A stretch of 9,194 bases of DNA. Source: Chloroflexota bacterium (GTDB lineage: Bacteria > Chloroflexota > Dehalococcoidia > SM23-28-2 > RBG-16-64-32). The position numbers and the translations under genes are program-made. The stretch is from NCBI GenBank assembly GCA_005880055.1, contig VBJS01000113.1, positions 1-9,194 on the forward strand. Direction: 5' to 3'. The notes below the pieces were generated by a model. That model was not told where the DNA came from. It worked only from the letters and a program-made list of their open reading frames with translations, and did not search any database. Positions 1 through 6,930 of this stretch are shown here, in pieces (the stretch's first letter is position 1; each line of letters starts with the position of its first letter).

Positions 1-400
1 CGTCGGCGTCGAGGCCGCTCTCGATGAGGTCGGTCGCTAGGAAGACGTGGACGAACTCGGTGCAGAAGCCGGGCGAGACGAAGAACCCTGTCAACTTCTC
101 CAGACGCTCAGCCCGGTAGCCGGCCTCCTCCTGTAGCTCACGCTGCGCGGCGGCCTCGATGTCCTCGCCTTCGTCGACGATCCCGGCCGGCACTTCGAGG
201 AGCGCGGCCTCGGCGGCCAGCCGGTACTGGCGCACGAGGAGCACGTCGCCGTTCTCGTCCAGCGGGACAACGGCGACAACGATCTCCCGCTTCGCCTCGC
301 GGCCCCCGGCCAGCAGGACGATGTCTTCGCGCACCGAGCAGATGCGGCCGTCATAGATGCGATAGCTCTCGATGACTCGCTCATGCCCAGTCTCGCCCAT
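1..400 (-). CDS. Nudix hydrolase, ADP-ribose pyrophosphatase-like (C-terminus beyond window)
   Basis: Translating from the ATG at 400-398 gives at least 133 residues, open to the left edge, so the C-terminus is missing. A complete Nudix box is seen at 116-184 (residues 73-95), matching G-x5-E-x7-R-E-U-x-E-E-x-G-U, with the metal-binding REL-x-EE core. Just before it are VRQYR (56-60) and EVPAG (69-73), the pattern of the ADP-ribose pyrophosphatase (NudF-like) branch, which splits ADP-ribose into AMP and ribose 5-phosphate. Substrate is inferred from these motifs; other nucleoside diphosphate-linked substrates are possible. The ATG lies 2 nt after the nadK stop (TAG-GC-ATG) with no clear Shine-Dalgarno, so translation is probably coupled to nadK. 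An NAD kinase followed by an ADP-ribose hydrolase suggests a small pyridine-nucleotide unit. Confidence in the family is high; in the exact substrate, moderate. Confidence 0.9.
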   Translation of the reverse strand, partial: MGETGHERVIESYRIYDGRICSVREDIVLLAGGREAKREIVVAVVPLDENGDVLLVRQYRLAAEAALLEVPAGIVDEGEDIEAAAQRELQEEAGYRAERLEKLTGFFVSPGFCTEFVHVFLATDLIESGLDAD

Positions 401-402
401 GC

Positions 403-1284
403 CTATTTCGGCGTTTGAATTCCGTTGAGCTCGAACAACTCCGGATGATCGGAGGACCTGACGACGCGCAGCCAGTCCAGTCGCTCGGCGAGCATCGCGT
501 AATAGTCCTGCGGCTCCGAGAATCGGATGAAGCGCGCGACGTGTGGGCTACGGCAGACGGAGACGCTCTCGCCGCTCGCAAGCGCCCGGTCGATCTGCCC
601 GTCCACGGCCACCGTCGCCTCCTTGTCTGCGTTGACACGCAGGTCGATAGTCGTTCCCGGCCCCAATACGAGCGGCCGAGCCGAGGAGAGATGCGGCGCC
701 ACCGGCGTCAGCACCATGTCCCGCGACTCCGGATGGAGGATCGGCCCGCCCGCTGAAAGCGAGTAGGCGGTGCTGCCCGTGGCCGAAGCGATTATGAGCG
801 CGTCGCAGCGCAGGACCGCCAGTCGTGAGCCGTCGATAGAGACATCGACGTAGACGGGCCGGCTGACGTTGGCGCGCCCGACGACCACGTCGTTGAGCGC
901 TTGATAGGTGACCCCCCAGGACGGCACCTGGGCCTGGAGCATCGCTCGCTCTTCCACGCGACAGCGGCCGGCCAATACCTCCGGCAAGCGCTCGATCAGC
1001 TCGGCCGGGCGCACCTCAGCAAGAAAGCCGAGCCTGCCCATGTTGACGCCGAGCACCGGGACGGGATGGGGGATGATAGCGCGGGCGGCATGGAGAACAG
1101 TGCCGTCGCCGCCCAGGCAGATGAGGAGATCGGTCCCTGGCATATGCTCCCCCACCGCGCGGTCATCCCAGTCGGACACCTGCCAGACCTCGTCGACACG
1201 GCCGTCCAGGAAAGATGTGACCTGCGCGGCCAGGCGGGAAGCCGCAGACCAGCGGGAGTGCACGAACAGCCCGACCTTATTCAC
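403..1284 (-). CDS. nadK: NAD kinase
   Basis: A 293-residue protein of normal length for bacterial NAD kinase, which phosphorylates NAD to NADP in the cytosol. Visible motifs in order are GGDGT at 58-62 (catalytic Asp60), N-x-GRLGFL at 81-88, LNDVVV at 130-135, and TGSTAYSLSAGGP at 169-181. The usual GDG before the last motif reads RCDAL, a variation that does not touch the core residues. The start is GTG at 1284-1282, which overlaps the tlyA stop as GTGA, indicating translational coupling; a G-rich stretch about 8 nt upstream may act as a weak ribosome binding site. The stop at 405-403 is 2 nt before the Nudix start. The tlyA-nadK order is common in bacteria. I am confident of the assignment; whether it uses ATP or polyphosphate cannot be told from sequence. 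Confidence 0.96.
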   Translation of the reverse strand: MNKVGLFVHSRWSAASRLAAQVTSFLDGRVDEVWQVSDWDDRAVGEHMPGTDLLICLGGDGTVLHAARAIIPHPVPVLGVNMGRLGFLAEVRPAELIERLPEVLAGRCRVEERAMLQAQVPSWGVTYQALNDVVVGRANVSRPVYVDVSIDGSRLAVLRCDALIIASATGSTAYSLSAGGPILHPESRDMVLTPVAPHLSSARPLVLGPGTTIDLRVNADKEATVAVDGQIDRALASGESVSVCRSPHVARFIRFSEPQDYYAMLAERLDWLRVVRSSDHPELFELNGIQTPK

Positions 1285-2258
1285 CGGCGCGATCCCCCGG
1301 GCGGCCCGATTTGCCGAAACACGCGCTTTTCGTTACCAGGCGTCGTCAGACGGCCAACCACTGTAGAGGCGCGCCCCCGGGGCGTCTCTAGGTCCTCTCT
1401 CGGTAGGTGAGGCTTTCCAGCCTCGGCGGGCGGGCGCAGCCAGAAGAGGAATTCGCGGTTGCCCTTATCGCCTAGAATCGGCGAGGCCGCGAGGTCCAGG
1501 ATGCGGAAGCGGCTGGTCACGCACCAGCGTATGAATCGCCCGATCAGCGTCGAGTGAAACAGCGGGTCGCGGATGACGCCGCCGCGCGGCACCTCGCCCT
1601 TCTCGGCCTCGAACTGCGGCTTCAGGAGAGCGATGATCGAGCCACGAGCGGGCCTTGTAGGGGCGCAGCAACCGCCATCGCTCGAAATGGGCGTCGGCGC
1701 CATCCGCAACCAGTGTTCCGTATCCTGAACCTCGGTTGCTGCGCCCCTACGCTCGGGATCGAACAACGCCGGCAAGACCGGCAACACCAGGCGCAATGAG
1801 ATGAACGAGACATCGATCGTCAACACATCCACGCGTTCAGGCAGAGACACCAGCTCGCGCACGTTCGAGCCTTCCATGACGACGACGCGGGGGTCCTGGC
1901 GCAGCGTCCAGTCGAGCTGCCCCTTCCCAACATCGATCGCGTAGACGCGCGAGGCGCCGTGCTGGAGCAGGCAGTCGGTGAAGCCGCCGGTGGAGGAGCC
2001 CACGTCCGCACAGACGAGACCGCTTACATCGAGCCCGAAGTGCCGCAGCCCGTGCTCCAGCTTCTCGCCGCCGCGCGAGACGTATCGCGGACGCTCCGCG
2101 ACGGCGAGCGCCGCCGTCTCCTCGACCAGCGCGCCCGCCTTGGAGACCGGCCGCTCACCGGCGCGAACCTGCCCCGCCATTACCAGCGCCTGCGCCTTCT
2201 CGCGGCTGGCCGCGAGGCCACGGTCAACCAGCAGCGTATCGATCCTGCGCTTCGCCAC
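1281..2258 (-). CDS. tlyA: TlyA family rRNA (cytidine-2'-O)-methyltransferase with in-frame palindromic insertion
   Basis: The protein has 325 residues; TlyA is usually about 245-275. It has an N-terminal S4 RNA-binding domain (about 3-62), the YVSRGGEKLEHGL linker (59-71), SAM motif ADVGSSTGGFTDC (84-96), TIDVSF (147-152), LLKPQFE (211-217) and GNREFLFWLR (266-275). Members methylate ribosomal RNA (C1409 of 16S and C1920 of 23S in M. tuberculosis) and are also called hemolysin A. The catalytic K-D-K-E set maps to Lys66, Asp149, Lys213 and Glu269. The Lys-Glu distance (56) equals that of the M. tuberculosis enzyme as I recall it (K69-D154-K182-E238), but Asp-Lys is 64 rather than 28. The excess lies at about residues 171-205 and is encoded by a palindromic element (see repeats). 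The C-terminal tail is also long. The start is GTG, preceded by GAGG and a close promoter; the stop overlaps nadK. Activity with the insert is unknown. Confidence 0.93.
   Translation of the reverse strand: MAKRRIDTLLVDRGLAASREKAQALVMAGQVRAGERPVSKAGALVEETAALAVAERPRYVSRGGEKLEHGLRHFGLDVSGLVCADVGSSTGGFTDCLLQHGASRVYAIDVGKGQLDWTLRQDPRVVVMEGSNVRELVSLPERVDVLTIDVSFISLRLVLPVLPALFDPERRGAATEVQDTEHWLRMAPTPISSDGGCCAPTRPARGSIIALLKPQFEAEKGEVPRGGVIRDPLFHSTLIGRFIRWCVTSRFRILDLAASPILGDKGNREFLFWLRPPAEAGKPHLPREDLETPRGRASTVVGRLTTPGNEKRVFRQIGPPGGSRR
1364..1390. repeat. Small palindrome within the tlyA C-terminal extension
   Basis: The two arms, TAGAGGCGC (1364-1372) and GCGTCTCTA (1382-1390), pair along nine positions with one G-T wobble. 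The centre (1373-1381) is C/G rich and only partly paired. It is translated on the minus strand as residues 290-299 of TlyA, beyond the last conserved TlyA block. The TAGAG...CTCTA ends look like the short palindromes scattered through some Chloroflexota and cyanobacterial genomes, but that resemblance is from memory. It could also be a chance hairpin in GC-rich DNA. Confidence 0.5.
1657..1750. repeat. Palindrome-bounded miniature element inserted in frame in tlyA
   Basis: An 18-bp perfect inverted repeat, GTAGGGGCGCAGCAACCG, occupies 1657-1674 and, in inverse, 1733-1750, enclosing 58 bp. It sits exactly where TlyA carries about 35 extra residues. Removing 1644-1748 (105 bp, 35 codons) restores DPER-GSIIALLKPQ, the normal TlyA join, in frame. 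Imperfect flanking repeats, acgagcggg (1644-1652) and acgctcggg (1749-1757), match at 7 of 9 bases and could be an eroded target duplication. The element has no stop codon in the tlyA frame. There is no transposase and no space for one, so it would be non-autonomous. The structure is seen directly; its mobility is inferred. Confidence 0.85.
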
Positions 2259-2268
2259 AGCACCTCAG

Positions 2269-2297
2269 ACTATGGGACGGCAACGGAAGGAAGTCAA
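2269..2297 (-). promoter_or_regulatory. Probable sigma-70-type promoter of tlyA-nadK-Nudix
   Basis: On the minus strand TTGACT (2297-2292, five of six to the -35 consensus) is followed by 17 bp and then CATAGT (2274-2269, four of six to TATAAT). Transcription would be expected to start near 2262, only a few bases before the tlyA GTG at 2258, so the message would be leaderless or nearly so. The GAGG at 2266-2263 would then fall partly outside the transcript. Spacing is ideal, but the start site is inferred. Confidence 0.65.
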
Positions 2298-2316
2298 CAA
2301 AGGCTCGGCGTGGTTT

Positions 2317-2415
2317 GTAGGGGCGTAGCACGCGCGAACCCCGTCGCCGTCTGCTACCGTCACTTAACCGGCCGCCGCCAGGGGCCCCGCCCGGCTGCCG
2401 GGTGCTACGCCCGAC
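2317..2415. repeat. Second GTAGGGGCG-type palindromic element, clpX-tlyA intergenic
   Basis: The left end GTAGGGGCGTAGCAC (2317-2331) is mirrored by GTGCTACGCCCGAC (2402-2415). The perfect core is 11 bp, GGGCGTAGCAC (2321-2331 and 2402-2412). Its overall length of about 95-99 bp and its ends (GTAGGGGCG-y-AGCA) match the element inside tlyA, but I see no similarity between the interiors. It lies between the clpX stop and the tlyA promoter. On RNA it could fold into a long stem and might act at the 3' end of the clpX message, but there is no U-tract, so I do not call it a terminator. Confidence 0.75.
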
Positions 2416-2505
2416 GCTTGTTGCTCCTTGGTTTCGCCAGATCTGTCGCGTTGTCGAGCGCGTCTGCTATCAGCACCATATTCCGGGGGTTCTCTGCCCG
2501 GTAAG

Positions 2506-3807
<1,302 letters not shown>

Positions 3808-3810
3808 CGA

Positions 3811-4443
3811 TTAGACCTTTGCTCCGTCCGTCGGTGTGGACACACCTACCTCCTGACCCTGGAGCACCTCATCGATTATACCGTAGTCCTTGGCCCCTGC
3901 CGCATCTAGGTAGAAGTCGCGGTCCGTGTCGCGGATGATGCGCTCCATCTCCTGCCCGGAGTGCTTCGACAGGATCTCGCGGATTAGCTGGTTCTGCCGC
4001 AGGATTTCGCGGGCGTGGATGTCCACGTCCGTGGCCTGACCGCCGACGCCGCGCACCCATGCCTGGTGCATGTGGATGGTTGAGTGCGGCAACGCGTAAC
4101 GCTTGCTCTTTGTGCCGGCGGTGAGGAGAACCGTGGCCATGCTGGCGCACGAACCCACGCAGATAGTGGCGATATCGCAGCGGGTCAGCTGCATCGTGTC
4201 GTAAACCGCCAATCCCGCGCTGATCGAGCCGCCCGGCGAGTGGATGTACATGTTGATGTCTTTCTCCGGGTCCTCGCGCTCCAGGTACAGGACCTGGGCG
4301 ATGATGAGATTCGCTATCTGGTCGTCGATAGGCGTGCCCAGGAACACGATGCGCTCTTTCAGCAGGAGCGAGAAGATGTCGAACGCCCGCTCGCCCCTTG
4401 GGCTCTGCTCTACTACATAAGGGATGATATTTTGTGGCTTCAT
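3811..4443 (-). CDS. clpP: ATP-dependent Clp protease proteolytic subunit ClpP
   Basis: This 210-residue serine protease subunit forms the double-ring chamber used by ClpX. The catalytic triad is visible: Ser101 in GSCASMA (97-103), His126 in HMHQ (124-127) and Asp176 in DTDRDFYL (172-179). Their spacing (25 and 50 residues) matches E. coli ClpP (25 and 49). Other family blocks are INMYIHSPGGSISAGLAVYD (63-82) and AKDYGIIDEVL (184-194). The start ATG at 4443-4441 overlaps the tig stop as ATGA and has a near-perfect Shine-Dalgarno upstream. N-terminal residues are few, so any propeptide is short. The gene is in the classic tig-clpP-clpX order. No unusual residues are seen. Confidence 0.97.
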   Translation of the reverse strand: MKPQNIIPYVVEQSPRGERAFDIFSLLLKERIVFLGTPIDDQIANLIIAQVLYLEREDPEKDINMYIHSPGGSISAGLAVYDTMQLTRCDIATICVGSCASMATVLLTAGTKSKRYALPHSTIHMHQAWVRGVGGQATDVDIHAREILRQNQLIREILSKHSGQEMERIIRDTDRDFYLDAAGAKDYGIIDEVLQGQEVGVSTPTDGAKV

Positions 4444-5795
4444 GTTGCCTCCTTCGTTCCCGCCGGCACTTTTTTCTTACCGGCGGTCTTGGTCTTCTCC
4501 GTTGTCTTTCTTGGCTCGGCTTCCGCTGAGCCGCCTCCCGCTATCTCCGAGAGCCGGTCGAGGGTCTTTCGCGTGAGAATCGAACGCTCGATGGCCGACC
4601 GGGCGTCGGCGGTCGAGAAGAGGCCGCGCATCTGCTGCGCCTGCCTTCCAGATGACGAGACGATCTTCTCGATCTCTTCGTCCACCTCTGCGGGCTGCAC
4701 CTTGATCTGCTCCTCGTCCGCCAGCTTCGTAAGGGCCAGCGAGCGCCTGACGCGCTCGGTGGCAGCCGGTCGCAGCTCTTCCTGCAGCTCCTCGGCCGAA
4801 CGCTTGAGCATCTCCAGGTAACGCTCTAGATCCTGCCCGGCCTGACGCGCCTGGTCGCGCATCAGGCGCTCTATCTCCCTGTCGATCAGCACCGGCGGAA
4901 ACTCGATCTTCTCGGCCGCGTCGACAAGCGCGGTCACAGCCTTATCCCGGTACTCCTCCTCCGCCTGCGCTTCCAGCCGCTCGCGGATGTCATTCGAGAG
5001 GCGCTCGCGCAGGGCGTCGAGGCTGGTGAAGCCTTCTCCCACTTCACGGGCGAACTCGTCGTTCAACTCCGGCAGCTTCTCTTCCTTTATCTCCTTCACG
5101 GTGACGGTGGCGGTGCCTGTCTTCCCGGAAAGCTCACGCTGTCCCTCAGGCACAGACACGGGTATCTCCCTTGTCTGGCCCTTCTCGACACCGACCATAC
5201 CTTCGGCGAAGCCCGGCAGCAGGACAGTGGCGCCCTCTCGCAGGCGAAACTCCGTGTCGTCCTCCTTGTACACCTCGCGGCCTTCGACCACGATGCGCAC
5301 GTCCGCCCGCACGATGTCACCCGTCTGCACCGGCCGCTCCACGGGCTCGTGCAGCGCATAGCGGTGCCGCAGCTCCTCCTGAGACGCGTCGACCTCACCG
5401 TCGTCTACCCGCACCTCATCACGCTCAATGCGCAGTTTTCTGTACTCTCCCAGTTCCAGTGTTGGGCGGACGGGCACAGTGGCCTTGAAGGAGAGCGGTT
5501 CGTCGCTCACCAGCTCGATGCGCGGCTGGTCGATGGCGTCTACGTCTTGGTCCTCGAGGGCCTGGTTGTAGACCTCCGGGATAAGCAGATCAATCGCTTC
5601 GTTGACGAAGCGGGCGCGCCCCAGGTGACGTTCGAGCATATGGCGCGGCGTTTTACCCTTGCGGAAACCGGGGACCTCGTAGCGCTGGACCAGCCTCCGG
5701 TAGGCCCTGTCCATCGAGCGCTCCATCTGCTCAGGGTCAACTTCGACCTCGAGCAGCACCTGGCTCTCCGGGAGCCGCTGACTGGAGACCTTCAC
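4440..5795 (-). CDS. tig: Trigger factor, ribosome-associated chaperone / prolyl isomerase
   Basis: A 451-residue protein, close to the usual 430-450. Trigger factor docks at the ribosome exit tunnel and shields nascent chains. Seen in order: the N-terminal ribosome-binding domain with the signature GFRKGKTP (43-50); an FKBP-like isomerase domain at about 155-238 including GDIVRADV (159-166) and LLPGFAEGMVGVEKGQ (192-207); a helical C-terminal chaperone domain (about 245-420); and a low-complexity Lys/Thr/Glu tail (422-451). The start is GTG at 5795-5793, chosen because it begins the conserved N-terminus and sits six bases after a -10 element. The stop overlaps clpP as ATGA. It is the first gene of tig-clpP-clpX. 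The basic tail is of unknown use and may be disordered. Confidence 0.97.
   Translation of the reverse strand: MKVSSQRLPESQVLLEVEVDPEQMERSMDRAYRRLVQRYEVPGFRKGKTPRHMLERHLGRARFVNEAIDLLIPEVYNQALEDQDVDAIDQPRIELVSDEPLSFKATVPVRPTLELGEYRKLRIERDEVRVDDGEVDASQEELRHRYALHEPVERPVQTGDIVRADVRIVVEGREVYKEDDTEFRLREGATVLLPGFAEGMVGVEKGQTREIPVSVPEGQRELSGKTGTATVTVKEIKEEKLPELNDEFAREVGEGFTSLDALRERLSNDIRERLEAQAEEEYRDKAVTALVDAAEKIEFPPVLIDREIERLMRDQARQAGQDLERYLEMLKRSAEELQEELRPAATERVRRSLALTKLADEEQIKVQPAEVDEEIEKIVSSSGRQAQQMRGLFSTADARSAIERSILTRKTLDRLSEIAGGGSAEAEPRKTTEKTKTAGKKKVPAGTKEAT
4448..4454 (-). promoter_or_regulatory. Strong Shine-Dalgarno of clpP inside the tig 3' end
   Basis: AAGGAGG on the minus strand lies 4 nt before the clpP ATG and within the last codons of tig. 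It is the strongest ribosome binding site noted in the window. It fits a protease subunit needed in larger amounts than simple coupling to tig would give. Confidence 0.8.
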
Positions 5796-5801
5796 GTAAC
5801 C

Positions 5802-5810
5802 AGTATAGCA
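5802..5810 (-). promoter_or_regulatory. Extended -10 promoter of tig-clpP-clpX, probably leaderless
   Basis: The minus strand reads TGC-TATACT (5810-5802), an extended -10 with five of six matches to TATAAT. No convincing -35 is found 16-18 bp upstream, as is common for extended -10 promoters. Only six bases (5801-5796) separate it from the GTG, so transcription should begin at or next to the start codon. There is no Shine-Dalgarno in those bases, which supports leaderless translation. Confidence 0.65.
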
Positions 5811-5830
5811 GGCGGATACGCCTTCGAAAC

Positions 5831-5859
5831 GGGAAAACGGCGATGGGAAATGTGGGAAA
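5831..5859 (-). promoter_or_regulatory. Three TTTCCC motifs upstream of the tig promoter
   Basis: TTTCCC occurs three times on the minus strand (GGGAAA on plus at 5831-5836, 5845-5850 and 5854-5859), upstream of the tig -10. In GC-rich DNA this clustering stands out and may mark a regulator site. The spacing is uneven (14 and 9 bp) and I recognise no known operator; it is not the CIRCE element. Confidence 0.25.
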
Positions 5860-5863
5860 GCGG

Positions 5864-5917
5864 CTACCTAAGGTCTTTCTGCAACTCGCACATGTCCGCG
5901 CAAGGGAGGCCCGCTTC
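5864..5917 (-). pseudogene. Orphan GNAT C-terminal tail remnant
   Basis: Out of frame with the stop of the upstream acetyltransferase, the minus strand reads EAGLPCADMCELQKDLR and then TAG at 5866-5864. It matches GMPLRDMWEFEKEL at 6482-6526, seven of fourteen residues identical, including the DM and K-x-L positions. That sequence is the shifted-frame tail of the other acetyltransferase. Tails of this kind end many short GNAT proteins. No body of such a gene precedes it, so it looks like the last trace of a third GNAT gene or of a duplicated tail. The stretch is short and the match is by eye. Confidence 0.5.
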
Positions 5918-6485
5918 AGTATGCGCTGGCGACGATATCTGAGCGCGTGAGCACCATCAGATACTCCTTCGGAGGATCACCCGGCGGCCCGGCACCCGGA
6001 ACATCAATGGTCTTCAGATGACGGAAGCCCGCTTTCTCGTAGCAACGGATCGCGCGGGCGTTGTCCGGAGATGGTGCGACGATGCACATCGTGACGCGAG
6101 GGTCAGAGAAAATCAGCTCGCGCGAAAACGCCCGTAGGACAGCCGTCCCAAAGCCCTGACCGAGCATCTCCCGTTCTCCCACGAAGAGGTCGATGCCCGG
6201 CGTCCAAGATTCCAGTTCGATGGCTCTTGCATTCTCAGGGTAATCGTCGACAAAGTACATTTGGATATACCCTACCGGCCGCTCTTCGTACTGGACGACG
6301 AACCCCCGTGTTGGTTCGTCGCCCCGTACCCTCGGTAAGTAGTGCTTCTCCACCTGTTCCAGGGTCGGTCGGCGCAGGTTCCCAGCACCGTACCAGTCTG
6401 CGACGTGGTCTTGGTTCAGCCAGCGGTGCATCAACGGCAGGTCGGCCGGCGTAAGTGCCCTGAACGAAACGTGCTCCTCGATCAC
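5916..6485 (-). CDS. GNAT acetyltransferase resembling AAC(6')-Ib aminoglycoside acetyltransferases
   Basis: A 189-residue, full-length GNAT protein. It resembles the AAC(6')-Ib group along its length, from memory: RWLNQDHVADWYG (21-33), RPTLEQVEKHYLP (39-51), RPVGYIQMY (69-77), GIDLFVGE (97-104), acetyl-CoA motif LGQGFGT (108-114), and PSPDNARAIRCYEKAGF (138-154) followed by YLMVLTR (175-181). The reference group N-acetylates the 6' amine of aminoglycosides using acetyl-CoA. The same fold also serves siderophore and other small-amine acetylases, so the substrate is unproven. The GTG start (6485-6483) has AGAAGGA only three bases upstream. It overlaps, as GTGA, the presumed original stop of the preceding acetyltransferase gene. 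It shows no mobile signature, but GNAT tail sequences lie on both sides. Confidence 0.85.
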   Translation of the reverse strand: MIEEHVSFRALTPADLPLMHRWLNQDHVADWYGAGNLRRPTLEQVEKHYLPRVRGDEPTRGFVVQYEERPVGYIQMYFVDDYPENARAIELESWTPGIDLFVGEREMLGQGFGTAVLRAFSRELIFSDPRVTMCIVAPSPDNARAIRCYEKAGFRHLKTIDVPGAGPPGDPPKEYLMVLTRSDIVASAY

Positions 6486-6494
6486 AGTTCCTTC

Positions 6495-6929
6495 TCAAAT
6501 TCCCACATGTCCCGCAGCGGCATGCCTTCGATCCCGGACCCGCTCCATACCACCCAGGTGCAAACGGACCAACCGGTATCCCCGCCGGAGGTAGAACGAA
6601 AGCGCCCGCAGGTTATCGTTGGTCGTCACCACGCGCAGCCGCCGGACGCCGCGTGAGCGGAGCGCCGCCTCGGCGCCGTCGAGGAGGCGCCCGCCGATGT
6701 GGCGCCCTTGCTCCAGCGCCTCGATGCTCACGATTTCCGCCTGGTCGCCCTCGATGGACCACGCGACCAACCCTTGGACCGCGCCGGCGGCGTCACGCCA
6801 GACGAGCCCCTTCAGCTTCGCCGGATCCTCGTACACACGCTCGCCGGCGATAATGGGCAGGCCCCAGCGCTCGCGGAGCAAGAGATCGATCACCTCAGCG
6901 GGAGCGGGCTCCAGGCGCCCTTCGCTCAC
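6495..6929 (-). CDS. Small GNAT acetyltransferase with frameshifted C-terminus
   Basis: A 144-residue single-domain GNAT protein with motif A around EALEQGRHIGGRLLDGAEAAL (70-90; RHIGGR is the acetyl-CoA loop) and TTNDNLRALSFYLRRGY (102-118). The substrate is unknown. After GGMERVR (126-132) the annotated frame gives an unusual RRHAAAGHVGI end. The +1 frame instead reads GIEGMPLRDMWEFEKEL and then TGA at 6484-6482, a typical ending for this family. That stop overlaps the next gene as GTGA, like other junctions here. A 1-bp insertion, or a deletion including 2 extra bases, near 6535-6545 explains this; sequencing error is possible. The start is GTG at 6929, 1 nt after the dppC stop, so it rides on the transporter operon. 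Confidence 0.8.
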   Translation of the reverse strand: MSEGRLEPAPAEVIDLLLRERWGLPIIAGERVYEDPAKLKGLVWRDAAGAVQGLVAWSIEGDQAEIVSIEALEQGRHIGGRLLDGAEAALRSRGVRRLRVVTTNDNLRALSFYLRRGYRLVRLHLGGMERVRDRRHAAAGHVGI

Positions 6930-6930
6930 G

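Noticed and set aside
1644..1757. Insertion sequence or intron within tlyA
   Set aside because: It is only about 105 bp, with no coding capacity of its own, no transposase and no group I/II or intein features; the frame continues through it.
2317..2415. Intrinsic terminator for clpX
   Set aside because: The inverted repeat is long and widely spaced with no U-tract after it; a repeat element explains it better.
2405..2479. 24-codon minus-strand frame (MVLIADALDNATDL...) between clpX and tlyA
   Set aside because: It ends inside the palindromic element, has no Shine-Dalgarno or promoter, and matches nothing I know. It is too weak to call.
5810..5823. Small hairpin AGGCG-GATA-CGCCT just upstream of the tig -10, as an operator
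   Set aside because: A five-base stem is easily met by chance here, and no known operator matches.
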